From Candidatus Bipolaricaulota bacterium (GTDB lineage Bacteria; Bipolaricaulota; Bipolaricaulia; RBG-16-55-9), in assembly GCA_018609825.1 (NCBI GenBank), contig JAHEOA010000054.1, forward strand, positions 1 through 9,547: 9,547 bases of DNA. The letters are read 5' to 3'. A program made the translations under genes and the position numbers. The notes below the pieces were generated by a model. That model was not told where the DNA came from. It worked only from the letters and a program-made list of their open reading frames with translations, and made no database searches. Of the stretch, positions 1-6,230 are shown piece after piece (the first letter of the stretch is position 1; every line of letters begins with the position of its first letter).

Positions 1-49
1 CGACCGTGAAGACCATGGCCAGCGCCAACAGAACGTTGATCCACTTCAT
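1..49 (-). CDS. 5' end of an exported protein gene (partial, runs off the left edge)
   Basis: Only the first 16 codons of a leftward gene are visible. They read MKWINVLLALAMVFTV, a short positive start followed by a hydrophobic core, which is the beginning of a signal peptide or membrane anchor. A strong ribosome binding site, AAGGAGG on the minus strand (61-67), lies 11 nt upstream of the ATG and supports the start. The gene is divergent from the membrane regulator beginning at 168, with which it shares a 118-bp intergenic region. Function cannot be told from this fragment. Confidence 0.7.
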   Translation of the reverse strand, partial: MKWINVLLALAMVFTV

Positions 50-146
50 GTGGGCAACGACCTCCTTCGTTTTGCGTTGATGGGTTGTCTCCAGCCCTGG
101 CTAGCACAGACACGCTCAGCAGGGCGCCGCGGACCGCCCGCGACGC

Positions 147-216
147 GTCAAAATCTAAGAGGAAGCGATGTCAGGGTCTATAATGCGTAAGTCAAGCCGA
201 CGTCAAGACGTGTCAA
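147..216. promoter_or_regulatory. Cluster of phased GTCAA repeats at the start of the membrane regulator gene (putative operator)
   Basis: The pentamer GTCAA occurs in the same orientation at 147-151, 191-195, 202-206 and 212-216. The last three are 11 and 10 bp apart, one helical turn each, and the first is 44 bp (about four turns) from the second. OmpR/PhoB-type winged helices bind direct repeats with about 10-11 bp periodicity, and the adjacent gene encodes such a domain, so an autoregulatory site is plausible. Three of the four copies lie inside the reading frame if translation starts at 168, so the pattern could also be a coincidence of coding sequence. Confidence 0.35.
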
Positions 217-1220
217 CGGGGCGCAGACGGGTGAGGAGCCGTTGTCGGCTTGTACCAGACCAAAGCAGCCGGTACGTTCATCGTGTGGTAAATCAACGAT
301 TCCTGCTCGGGGCCAGCCTCGGAGTCGTCCTGCTTGGCATCGCGCTGACGGTAGCGTATGGCCTCCAACTCGACCGAGCCATGCAGAATCAGTTTGATAC
401 GCGTGCCAAGCTGTTCACGCAAACCGTCGCCGACCTCGTCGGAGAGAACGACCCGCCGAGCTACGTGCAGAGCCTGACGGAGGGCTTGGTCAAGGATACC
501 GTCATCTACGCACAAGTGGTCCGCGACGGTGAGGTCATTGCCGAGCGGAACGGGACGTCCATTCCACTGACGGTGGAACCGCTGCAGACCCGTCAAGCGT
601 TGCAACGCGAGGAGTCACCGGCCGACGTCCCCTATCTGGATGTCCGGCGCGCGCTCGCGCCCCATCCGCGGGAGATCGATCCGCGGAGTTACGTCCGGGT
701 GGGGTTTTCGTTGGCACCGCATCGGCAGGAGATCCTGAGTCGGCAAGCCGAGATCGCCGCTTGGGCCCTGGGTTCGGTCGTCGTCTGTCTTGTCGGCATC
801 CGCGGTTACGCGGCCTGGGCCCGCAGCCGTTCACGCTCTGAGGGCCAGCCCCAAGCCGACCCGAGCCCGATCTCAACGAACGGCGGGGAGACGTCGGTTG
901 AGCCAACGAGCACGCTGCAGCACGGCCCATTGTGTCTCGACGATCGGGCCAAGGCCGTCTGGGTGGATGACGTGCGCCTTGAGCTCTCGCCGAAGGAGTA
1001 CGAGCTGCTCCGGCTGCTCATGCGTCAACCTGGGACCATCCTCTCCAATGACGAGGTCATCGACGCTATCTGGACGGAGGACCAGTATGCGATGGCCAAC
1101 GACGTGCGCAAGTACGTCTACCTCTTGCGCCAGAAGATCGAAGCGGACCCGAAGCATCCACGGTGGATCGAGACGATTCGCGGGTTCGGGTATCGCTTGG
1201 CCCCGATCGACGATGAATGA
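168..1220 (+). CDS. Membrane-anchored one-component regulator: TM, extracytoplasmic domain, TM, C-terminal OmpR/PhoB-type winged helix
   Basis: 350 aa. A basic N-terminus (residues 1-42) leads into a membrane segment at about 44-65 (FLLGASLGVVLLGIALTVAY). A ~130-residue extracytoplasmic region (66-195) follows, then a second membrane segment (about 196-213), a polar linker rich in Ser, Pro and Gln (218-250), and a winged-helix DNA-binding domain (about 252-346). The domain shows the hallmarks LSPKEYELLRLLMRQPG, NDVRKYVYLLRQKIE and IRGFGYRL. There is no receiver or kinase domain. The layout is that of a histidine kinase sensor whose kinase is replaced by a DNA-binding domain; ToxR/CadC proteins have the reverse order. 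It probably senses an envelope signal and regulates DNA directly from the membrane. ATG168 was chosen because AAGAGGA (157-163) lies 5 nt upstream; ATG183 and GTG285 are alternatives. Domain family confidence is high; signal and targets are unknown. Confidence 0.85.
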   Translation: MSGSIMRKSSRRQDVSTGRRRVRSRCRLVPDQSSRYVHRVVNQRFLLGASLGVVLLGIALTVAYGLQLDRAMQNQFDTRAKLFTQTVADLVGENDPPSYVQSLTEGLVKDTVIYAQVVRDGEVIAERNGTSIPLTVEPLQTRQALQREESPADVPYLDVRRALAPHPREIDPRSYVRVGFSLAPHRQEILSRQAEIAAWALGSVVVCLVGIRGYAAWARSRSRSEGQPQADPSPISTNGGETSVEPTSTLQHGPLCLDDRAKAVWVDDVRLELSPKEYELLRLLMRQPGTILSNDEVIDAIWTEDQYAMANDVRKYVYLLRQKIEADPKHPRWIETIRGFGYRLAPIDDE

Positions 1221-1225
1221 CCGGC

Positions 1226-1264
1226 TTTGACCGCGTTTGACACCCGTAACCGTGTCACGGTCAC
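1226..1264. promoter_or_regulatory. Putative operator: TTTGAC direct repeats and 19-bp near-palindrome ahead of the secreted-protein gene
   Basis: In the gap between the regulator and the next gene, TTTGAC occurs at 1226-1231 and 1236-1241, exactly 10 bp apart. TTGAC is the complement of the GTCAA repeated at the start of the regulator gene. Immediately after it lies GTaACCGTG-T-CACGGTcAC (1246-1264), a palindrome with 8 of 9 arm positions paired and a perfect 13-bp core at 1249-1261. A TAGGAT hexamer (1276-1281) could be a -10 element, but no -35 is correctly spaced from it, as might be seen at an activator-dependent promoter. There is no T-run, so the palindrome is unlikely to be a terminator. 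Binding by the upstream regulator is inference. Confidence 0.4.
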
Positions 1265-1336
1265 CCCATGGGCGCTAGGATCAAGGAACGCGCGTCGAGC
1301 GCCCCCCAACGGATAACCCAAAAAGGAGTGACGCCC

Positions 1337-1936
1337 ATGAAGCGAACCCTGCAAGCCCGAACGATCCTGCTGACGGCGGCGAGCCTGTTTCTGCTGTTGA
1401 GCGCCGGGGGGCTCGGCCTCATCAGCCAGGCCCAACAGCCGTCCCCATCGACGGAGCTGTTGAACCTGTCGACGACGCTGTCCAATCAGCTCCAGTTGGC
1501 GTTCCAGGAGGCCGCCCTGACCTGGAGCGCGCCAACGGCCGAGGAACGCAACGCCCATGCCCAACGGACGATCAACGTCCTCGTCGGCCGTGACTCGGAT
1601 GCGTTTGACGAGGCGGCCGGCAATCCGGGCGATGGCCGCGGCGCCATCCCCTACACGGAGCAGATGAAGGAGGCGCTGCACGACACGCCTTGGGAGGACT
1701 TCGTGGTCACGGCCGATCACGCCAACGCCTTCGCCGGGTTCGCGCTTGAGCACGCCCAGAACACGCTGGCGACCGCGGGCGAGGCGGACGCGCGGGAGGA
1801 GGCGCGCAAGGTGATCGGCTTCCTCAAGGCCGCTCTCGGCTGCCGCGGCGACGCCCCCACCACCGGCGGCGCGCTCAGCATCCGGTCGGCCTTGGAGGAC
1901 GCTGCCCAGAGCAACGTGTTCTCGCTGAGGCGCTAA
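1337..1936 (+). CDS. Small secreted protein of unknown function
   Basis: 199 aa. The start at 1337 is set by AAAAGGAG (1321-1328) 8 nt upstream; an in-frame ATG at 1268 lacks such a site and would bury the signal peptide. Residues 1-32 form a signal peptide (KR at the N-terminus, hydrophobic core LLTAASLFLLLSAGGLGL, likely cleavage after SQA). The mature part looks mainly helical, with a segment HAQRTINVLVG (74-84), a loop NPGDGRG (96-102) followed by IPY, a second helical region with HA repeats (about 125-145), and one Cys (169). The HA..xIN.L.G / PGDG.G combination recalls an uncharacterised type of bacterial exported protein I have seen before, but I cannot name a family. It follows the membrane regulator after 116 bp and converges on the DUF4384 gene with a 10-bp gap. 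It may be that regulator's target or signal partner (inference). Confidence 0.8.
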   Translation: MKRTLQARTILLTAASLFLLLSAGGLGLISQAQQPSPSTELLNLSTTLSNQLQLAFQEAALTWSAPTAEERNAHAQRTINVLVGRDSDAFDEAAGNPGDGRGAIPYTEQMKEALHDTPWEDFVVTADHANAFAGFALEHAQNTLATAGEADAREEARKVIGFLKAALGCRGDAPTTGGALSIRSALEDAAQSNVFSLRR

Positions 1937-1946
1937 CGGCTCGGGG

Positions 1947-3278
1947 TCAGAACCGCATGCCCAACCCGAGCACCCAGCCGCGTCGGTTGTGATAGCCCAC
2001 GCTCAACTGGCTCGACCCGGCACTGATGGAGACGCCGCCGAAGACGGTCAGGAAGTTTTCGCTCGTGCGGTAGCCGTTCGGCTGGACATCCACCAACGGA
2101 CGAGCCGATCGGGCGCCGACCACGATCACCTCGCTCGGCTGGGCCACGTGGGCTTTCTGTTGGACGGCCATACCGCCGCCGACGTGGAAGCCGAGGCGAT
2201 CGCCGAACGGAACGGCCACCTTCCCGTAGAGCTCGGCCTCCGGCCCGTCGTTGTAGACGCGTTCGTTGCTGAAGCTGCGCGGCTCGCCCACGTCGTTGAA
2301 CGCGGGCACGTCCTCGCCCGTGAACGACAGCGACCCGCCCAAGGCCAGGTAAGGCGAGAAGCCGATTTCCAGGCCGCCGCTGAAGATGCCGTCGTCGTTG
2401 AGGCCCACGTTCATGCCGAACGCCAGCGCCTCGAGCGAGCCCAAGTCGACGTCAACGTCGGCGTCAAAGTCGGGCGGCGACGGCGTCCGCGGCGTGGCCG
2501 GCGACGGATCGGCGCTCAGTTGGACGCTCAGCTCGTGCTGAGTCTCGTCCTCGATCTTCAACGCCTGAGCCCAGACCTGATAGCCGGACTTGCGCAACAC
2601 CACGTTGACCTCGCCCGGCTTGACGACCAGCTCCAGCGGGCTCTGGCCGCGGAGTTGTCCATTGACGTAGACCTGCGCGCCCTCGGGCTGGGAGTCGATG
2701 CGCAGCCGCGCGAAGCTCTGGGCGACCAGAAACTGGGTCCACGCCGTCGCCCAGGACTCGGGCTGGACGCTTTCGTCGACCATCGCTTCCACGTTCGGCT
2801 TGACCTTCTGGATGCCCTGGCCGAGAACGGGGAAGGCTTGCTCATCCAGGCTCTGGGAACTCAGCTCGGCGATCGGAAGCGGCGTCGTGCTGGCGATGGC
2901 CTGCAAGGACTCGACGCCCAGCGGCTCGCTCACCACGAGGCTGTAGTCGTCGGTGGCGGGCAGCGTATGGCTGCCGGCTGTCAGGAAGTTGTTGCGCGCG
3001 AAGCCGTTCGGAAACAGCAGCGTCACGCGCCCGTCGGGCTGGACGTCGTAGATGTAGACGTAGGCATCCTTATTTAGCTCCAGATGGATCCTGAGCGTCT
3101 CCTCGGGCTTGTAGCGGGGCTTGTTCGTCCGGATGTCGATCGACAGCGCGGACTCTTCCGGGCCGATGATGATCGTCTCTGGCGCGGGTGGTTCGTCCTG
3201 CGCTTGCGCCCCCGCGCTCATGCCCATTGCGAGCATCGCGATCAGAACCGTCGATACGGCGACTCGTCCCTTGCGCAT
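1947..3278 (-). CDS. Exported DUF4384-PEGA protein with C-terminal beta-barrel-like region
   Basis: 443 aa. The signal peptide covers residues 1-26 (cleavage AQA|QD). Residues about 46-130 match the DUF4384 pattern: KPRYKPEETLRIHLELN, DAYVYIYDVQPDGRVTLLFPN and a following LPATDDYSLVVSEPLG. Residues about 190-254 are a PEGA domain (RLRIDSQPEGAQVYVNGQLRGQSPLEL, here split as RLRIDSQPEGAQVYVNG plus the rest). A Pro/Asp-rich linker (258-280) leads to a Gly-rich segment with alternating strands (about 285-443) ending GLGMRF, as in small outer-membrane barrels with a C-terminal aromatic residue. ATG3278 is preferred because GAGGTGA (3284-3290) is 5 nt upstream; the frame stays open far upstream, but that part is antisense-like shadow in the peptidase gene. 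It lies 43 nt after the M24 peptidase and is probably co-transcribed. Likely a surface or outer-membrane protein; exact role unknown. Confidence 0.85.
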   Translation of the reverse strand: MRKGRVAVSTVLIAMLAMGMSAGAQAQDEPPAPETIIIGPEESALSIDIRTNKPRYKPEETLRIHLELNKDAYVYIYDVQPDGRVTLLFPNGFARNNFLTAGSHTLPATDDYSLVVSEPLGVESLQAIASTTPLPIAELSSQSLDEQAFPVLGQGIQKVKPNVEAMVDESVQPESWATAWTQFLVAQSFARLRIDSQPEGAQVYVNGQLRGQSPLELVVKPGEVNVVLRKSGYQVWAQALKIEDETQHELSVQLSADPSPATPRTPSPPDFDADVDVDLGSLEALAFGMNVGLNDDGIFSGGLEIGFSPYLALGGSLSFTGEDVPAFNDVGEPRSFSNERVYNDGPEAELYGKVAVPFGDRLGFHVGGGMAVQQKAHVAQPSEVIVVGARSARPLVDVQPNGYRTSENFLTVFGGVSISAGSSQLSVGYHNRRGWVLGLGMRF

Positions 3279-3321
3279 AGTTCTCACCTCGTCAATGTAC
3301 ACGTCGCAGGCGCTCGCGGTT

Positions 3322-4554
3322 TCAGGCGCCCATGTCGATGACCAGATCCTTGGGGAACGGCGTGAGGCTATGGAACCGCCCGTCCGCGTCGGCGTAGTAG
3401 GTGTCCTCGATCCGGATCCCGTACCCGCGATTGGGATAGTAGAGGCCCGGTTCCACGGTAAAGACCATGCCCGGTTCCAGCACGGCATCCGAGGGCCCGA
3501 AGGTGCGGAAGTACGGGTCCTCGTGGACCTCGAGGCCGAGCCCGTGCGCCAGGCTGTGGACATAGCCGGTCGTGGTTTGGGGATCCGTTTTGGGATCGGG
3601 ATGCCCGCGCTCCTTGAAGAAGTCACAGACGTAATGCTGATACGCCTGCGTCGACTCGCCGAGCGCGAACTCCGCCACGACCGCGTTGAACGCGTCCATG
3701 ACGTCCCGATAAACGCCCCCGATCTCCTCCGGCGCATGGCCCAGACAGAACGTCCGTGTCACGTCGTGGAAGTAGCCGGAGGCGTCGCGGGGGAAGAAGT
3801 CGATCAGGATCGGCTTGCCCCGCTCGATGGGATCGTCCGGGTTGCCGCGCGAGTGGGGCACGCCGGCGTCTCGACCGATGGCACAGATGAAGCCCGCGGG
3901 CGATTCCAGCCCGCGCTTGGCCTGTTCCATGCGGATGACGGCCTTCGTGTCCCCGATCGTCAGCGCCGAGCCGTCGTCCTTGACCAGCGTCCCATGGCGC
4001 ACCTCATGCGCTCGCCAGAAGGCCACGACCGCTTCCAAGACCTCACATGCGGACTCGCCGACCCGTCGCAGGGCGTCCATCTCATCGGCGTCCTTCGTCC
4101 GACGCGCCATGCGGAGCGCGTCCTCGGCGTACTCGCCGACGAACGTCACCTCGGGCAGCGCGTCAGACAGTTGATGCAGAAACGTGTGGTACGCGCCGAT
4201 CGGGCCGGTCCCATAAATGCCCACGCGCCCGCGGACCCCCAAGTCCGTGAAGATGCGTCGATACAGCTCCACCCGAGCGTCGAGCTGGCTGTCCGCCGAC
4301 TGTTGAATCTCGTGCACGGGCCAGCGATCGAGATTGACCAGGTCCAAACCGGATCGCTCGGCCTCGTCCCGTTCCATCGAGCGATAGATCAGTTGGGGGG
4401 TCTGGCCGCGTCTTTTGATCACGCTGCCGACGACATGGGCCCCACGCGTCAGGTAGGCGAACGCCGGATTCGCACTGCCCATGCCGTCCGGCCCTTCGAC
4501 GAGAAGGGCGTCGAGGCTCCGCTCCTCCATCAACGCGTCAATATCGGGTTTCAT
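3322..4554 (-). CDS. M24-family metallopeptidase (Xaa-Pro aminopeptidase/dipeptidase type)
   Basis: 410 aa, the usual length for prolidase-like M24 enzymes. An N-terminal creatinase-type domain (about 1-145) is followed by the pita-bread catalytic domain (about 155-405). All five dimetal ligands are visible: D252 (ILIDFF), D264 (FHDVTRTF), H337 (HSLAHGLGLEVHED), E368 (FTVEPGLYY) and E383 (RIED). H234 (GVPHSRG) and H344 fit the conserved substrate/proton-relay histidines. No signal peptide is present, so it is cytoplasmic and probably cleaves Xaa-Pro bonds in peptides; specificity between aminopeptidase P, prolidase and creatinase cannot be settled. No Shine-Dalgarno sequence is visible before ATG4554, unlike its neighbours, so the start is less certain or the message may be leaderless. 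It is the upstream gene of a probable pair with the DUF4384-PEGA gene and is divergent from the DUF2007-like gene. Confidence 0.92.
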   Translation of the reverse strand: MKPDIDALMEERSLDALLVEGPDGMGSANPAFAYLTRGAHVVGSVIKRRGQTPQLIYRSMERDEAERSGLDLVNLDRWPVHEIQQSADSQLDARVELYRRIFTDLGVRGRVGIYGTGPIGAYHTFLHQLSDALPEVTFVGEYAEDALRMARRTKDADEMDALRRVGESACEVLEAVVAFWRAHEVRHGTLVKDDGSALTIGDTKAVIRMEQAKRGLESPAGFICAIGRDAGVPHSRGNPDDPIERGKPILIDFFPRDASGYFHDVTRTFCLGHAPEEIGGVYRDVMDAFNAVVAEFALGESTQAYQHYVCDFFKERGHPDPKTDPQTTTGYVHSLAHGLGLEVHEDPYFRTFGPSDAVLEPGMVFTVEPGLYYPNRGYGIRIEDTYYADADGRFHSLTPFPKDLVIDMGA

Positions 4555-4623
4555 GGTGCGTCGATGGTATCACAGCGCGCGTCGGTTACCGAGTCCCTGG
4601 CATCCATAAGCGCCGGCCACCCG

Positions 4624-4653
4624 TTGTCGCGGCATGGGATCGCGCGTTAAGCT
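4624..4653 (+). promoter_or_regulatory. Weak candidate promoter for the DUF2007-like gene
   Basis: TTGTCG (4624-4629) and TAAGCT (4648-4653) are separated by 18 bp. The first matches the -35 consensus at 4 of 6 positions and the second matches the -10 at 3 of 6. It would start transcription about 10 nt before the start codon, which is very short. Low-confidence candidate only. Confidence 0.2.
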
Positions 4654-4668
4654 ACGCTCGAGGTATTC

Positions 4669-4911
4669 ATGGCATACGTCACGCTCATGAAGTCAGCCGA
4701 CCCGAAGGAAGCCCGATTGGTGTTCCAGTTGCTGGCGTCGAACGGATTCCATCCCTGGATGCCGGGCGGCCACGAGCACACCTACGTCCAGTTGGACACC
4801 ACCATCCAGATCCCGGAGGGCGAGCGGGAGGCCGCGCAAGCGCTTATCGACGCATACGGCGAGGACGGGCCCGAGGTCTCCGAATCGGGCGGCGATCCCG
4901 ACCCCGCTTAA
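4669..4911 (+). CDS. DUF2007-like small protein (putative signal-transducing protein)
   Basis: 80 aa. The start is supported by GAGG (4660-4663) 5 nt upstream. The protein begins YVTLMKSADPKEARLVFQLLASNGFHPWM, continues with a short strand and QIPEGEREAAQALIDAYGE, and ends in an acidic tail. This is the layout of DUF2007: a beta strand, a helix beginning with a position typical of 'Ala-Ala/Glu-Ala', the 'L...G' turn, then a 'Vpe...eA..ll' helix. The family resembles the ACT/GlnB-like ferredoxin fold, but its biochemical role is not established. No membrane segment. Its TAA stop overlaps the citrate synthase stop by 4 bp (4908-4911). Confidence 0.7.
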   Translation: MAYVTLMKSADPKEARLVFQLLASNGFHPWMPGGHEHTYVQLDTTIQIPEGEREAAQALIDAYGEDGPEVSESGGDPDPA

Positions 4912-6047
4912 CGTTCGTTCATCGGGACGTATTCGGCGTACTCCGGCCCCGTGTAGCGGCCCCGCGGGCGGATGAGCACGTTTTCCGAATACTGCTCCAA
5001 GACGTGCGTGGCCCAGCCGCTGATGCGGCCCATGGCAAAGATCGGCGTGAACAGATCGGTCGGGATGCCGAGCATGTTGTAGCACACGCCCGAGTAGAAG
5101 TCGACGTTCGGATAGATCCCCTTGTCGCCCAGCAGGTCGGTTCCCACCGACTCGACTTCCTTGGCGACGCGATACAGCTGGCTCTCGCCGCGGACGGCCG
5201 CCAGGTCGTCGATGAGCGACTCCAACGCGACCGCACGAGGATCCTTCGCCTTGTAGACGCGGTGGCCCAGGCCCCAGATCCGCTCCTTGTTGGCCAGCAT
5301 CGACTCGATCGTCTCGCGGACGCGCTCCACGTCCCCGATTTCCTCAAGCATGTGCAGCACACGGGCGTTGGCCCCGCCGTGGAGCGGCCCCTTCAGGGTC
5401 GCAATCGCCGCGGTCATGGCAGAGTAGACGTCGCCCAATGTCGACGCCGCCACGCGGGCGGCGAACGTCGAGGCGTTGAAGCCATGATCGGCGTGGAGCA
5501 CGAGGCAGACGTCGAAGACCCGGGCGCTGGTGTCGTCGGGCTCCTCGCCCGTCATCATGTGAAGGAAGTTGGCGGCGTGGCCCAGGTCGTCGCGCGGCGC
5601 GATCGGCTCTTGCCCCTCGCGCACTCGGTGATAGGCAGCCAAGATCGTCGGCACGACGGCCATGACGCGCAGCGCCTTGCGGCGGTTGGCCTCCGGGTCG
5701 GTGTCCTCGGCGTGGGCATCCGAGCCCCCAATGGCCGACATCATGGTGCGCAGCGCGTCCATGGGCGTCGACTCTTGGGGAAGCGCCCGCAGGACGTCCA
5801 GCTCCTCGGGGGAGAGGGCGCGGTGGCGGCTCAGTTCGTCGTTGAATGAACGCAGCTCGTCTTCGGCCGGCAGACGGCCTTCCAGCAGCAGATAGGTTGT
5901 CTCTTCAAACGTGGAATGATCGGCGAGGTCCTGGATATCGTAGCCGCGATACCGCAGGCGTCCCCCTTCGCCGTCGATGAAGCAGATGTCCGATTCGGCC
6001 AGAATCACGCCCTTGAGTCCGGGCCGGAAGACGGTCTCATCGCTCAT
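4908..6047 (-). CDS. Citrate synthase (possibly 2-methylcitrate synthase)
   Basis: 379 aa, matching the short type II-like/dimeric bacterial citrate synthases. The enzyme condenses oxaloacetate with acetyl-CoA, the entry step of the TCA cycle. Catalytic residues are visible: H188 (LHADHGFNAST), H223 (GPLHGGAN) and D316 (YPNVDFYSG). Oxaloacetate-binding elements include GLGHRVYK (259-266), GRISGWATH (340-348) and the Arg-rich LIRPRGRY (358-365). The N-terminus (GLKGVILAES, FIDGEGGRLRYRGYDI) is typical. ATG6047 is supported by GAGGAGG (6057-6063) 9 nt upstream and a promoter at 6084-6112. The closely related 2-methylcitrate synthase shares these residues; no propionate genes are nearby, so citrate synthase is the more economical call. 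Confidence 0.93.
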   Translation of the reverse strand: MSDETVFRPGLKGVILAESDICFIDGEGGRLRYRGYDIQDLADHSTFEETTYLLLEGRLPAEDELRSFNDELSRHRALSPEELDVLRALPQESTPMDALRTMMSAIGGSDAHAEDTDPEANRRKALRVMAVVPTILAAYHRVREGQEPIAPRDDLGHAANFLHMMTGEEPDDTSARVFDVCLVLHADHGFNASTFAARVAASTLGDVYSAMTAAIATLKGPLHGGANARVLHMLEEIGDVERVRETIESMLANKERIWGLGHRVYKAKDPRAVALESLIDDLAAVRGESQLYRVAKEVESVGTDLLGDKGIYPNVDFYSGVCYNMLGIPTDLFTPIFAMGRISGWATHVLEQYSENVLIRPRGRYTGPEYAEYVPMNER

Positions 6048-6083
6048 GGAATCGTGCCTCCTCGTGGTCGGTCATTGCCGCCC

Positions 6084-6112
6084 ATTCTAGAAGGCGGGCG
6101 ATGTGCGATCAA
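6084..6112 (-). promoter_or_regulatory. Sigma-70-type promoter of the citrate synthase gene
   Basis: On the minus strand, TTGATC (-35, 6107-6112) and TAGAAT (-10, 6084-6089) are separated by exactly 17 bp. Both match the consensus at 4 or 5 of 6 positions. Transcription would begin near 6077, giving a ~30-nt leader that contains the GAGGAGG ribosome binding site of citrate synthase. The -10 overlaps an 8-bp palindrome TTCTAGAA (6085-6092). Confidence 0.6.
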
Positions 6113-6184
6113 CGTTTGCCCCAATGGAAGGGAGATCAAATGGCTCCCCATGGACAAGCGACCTAGGCGAGTCGGAACGGAGAA

Positions 6185-6210
6185 GGCTCCCCGTGCGTCG
6201 CCGGGGAGCC
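6185..6210 (-). terminator. Intrinsic-type terminator downstream of the ribbon-helix-helix gene
   Basis: GGCTCCCCG (6185-6193) and CGGGGAGCC (6202-6210) form a perfect 9-bp GC-rich stem around an 8-nt loop. Read on the minus strand, the stem is followed by TTCTCCGTT, a modest pyrimidine-rich tail. It lies 31 nt past the stop of the small DNA-binding protein and upstream of the citrate synthase promoter, so it would insulate the two. The U-tract is imperfect. Confidence 0.55.
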
Positions 6211-6230
6211 CGTGGCGTTCAATGGGGGCT

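Noticed and set aside
1237..1265. TTGACA (1237-1242) as the -35 of a standard promoter for the secreted-protein gene.
   Set aside because: At 17 bp spacing the -10 position reads GTCACC, which does not resemble TATAAT; the hexamer fits better as part of the TTTGAC direct repeat.
1939..1971. GCTCGGG...CCCGAGC inverted repeat at the convergent ends of the secreted protein and DUF4384 genes, as a bidirectional terminator.
   Set aside because: Only a 7-bp stem with a 19-nt loop, half inside a coding region, and no T-run on either side.
3279..3737. Upstream in-frame extension of the DUF4384-PEGA reading frame (153 extra codons).
   Set aside because: It overlaps the M24 peptidase gene in another frame, its translation is low-complexity Arg/Ser-rich sequence, and the real start at 3278 has a signal peptide and a ribosome binding site.
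4582..4592. TCGGT-T-ACCGA palindrome in the gap between the peptidase and the DUF2007-like gene.
   Set aside because: At 11 bp it is short enough to arise by chance in GC-rich DNA, and no regulator or promoter element ties to it.
1989..4650. Long rightward open frames opposite the DUF4384-PEGA and peptidase genes (1989-3077 and 3121-4650).
   Set aside because: They are antisense shadows typical of GC-rich DNA, His/Arg/Asp-rich without recognisable domains, whereas the leftward frames carry clear families.
5004..5849. Rightward open frame opposite citrate synthase.
   Set aside because: Antisense to a gene with all catalytic residues intact; no domain and no ribosome binding site of note.
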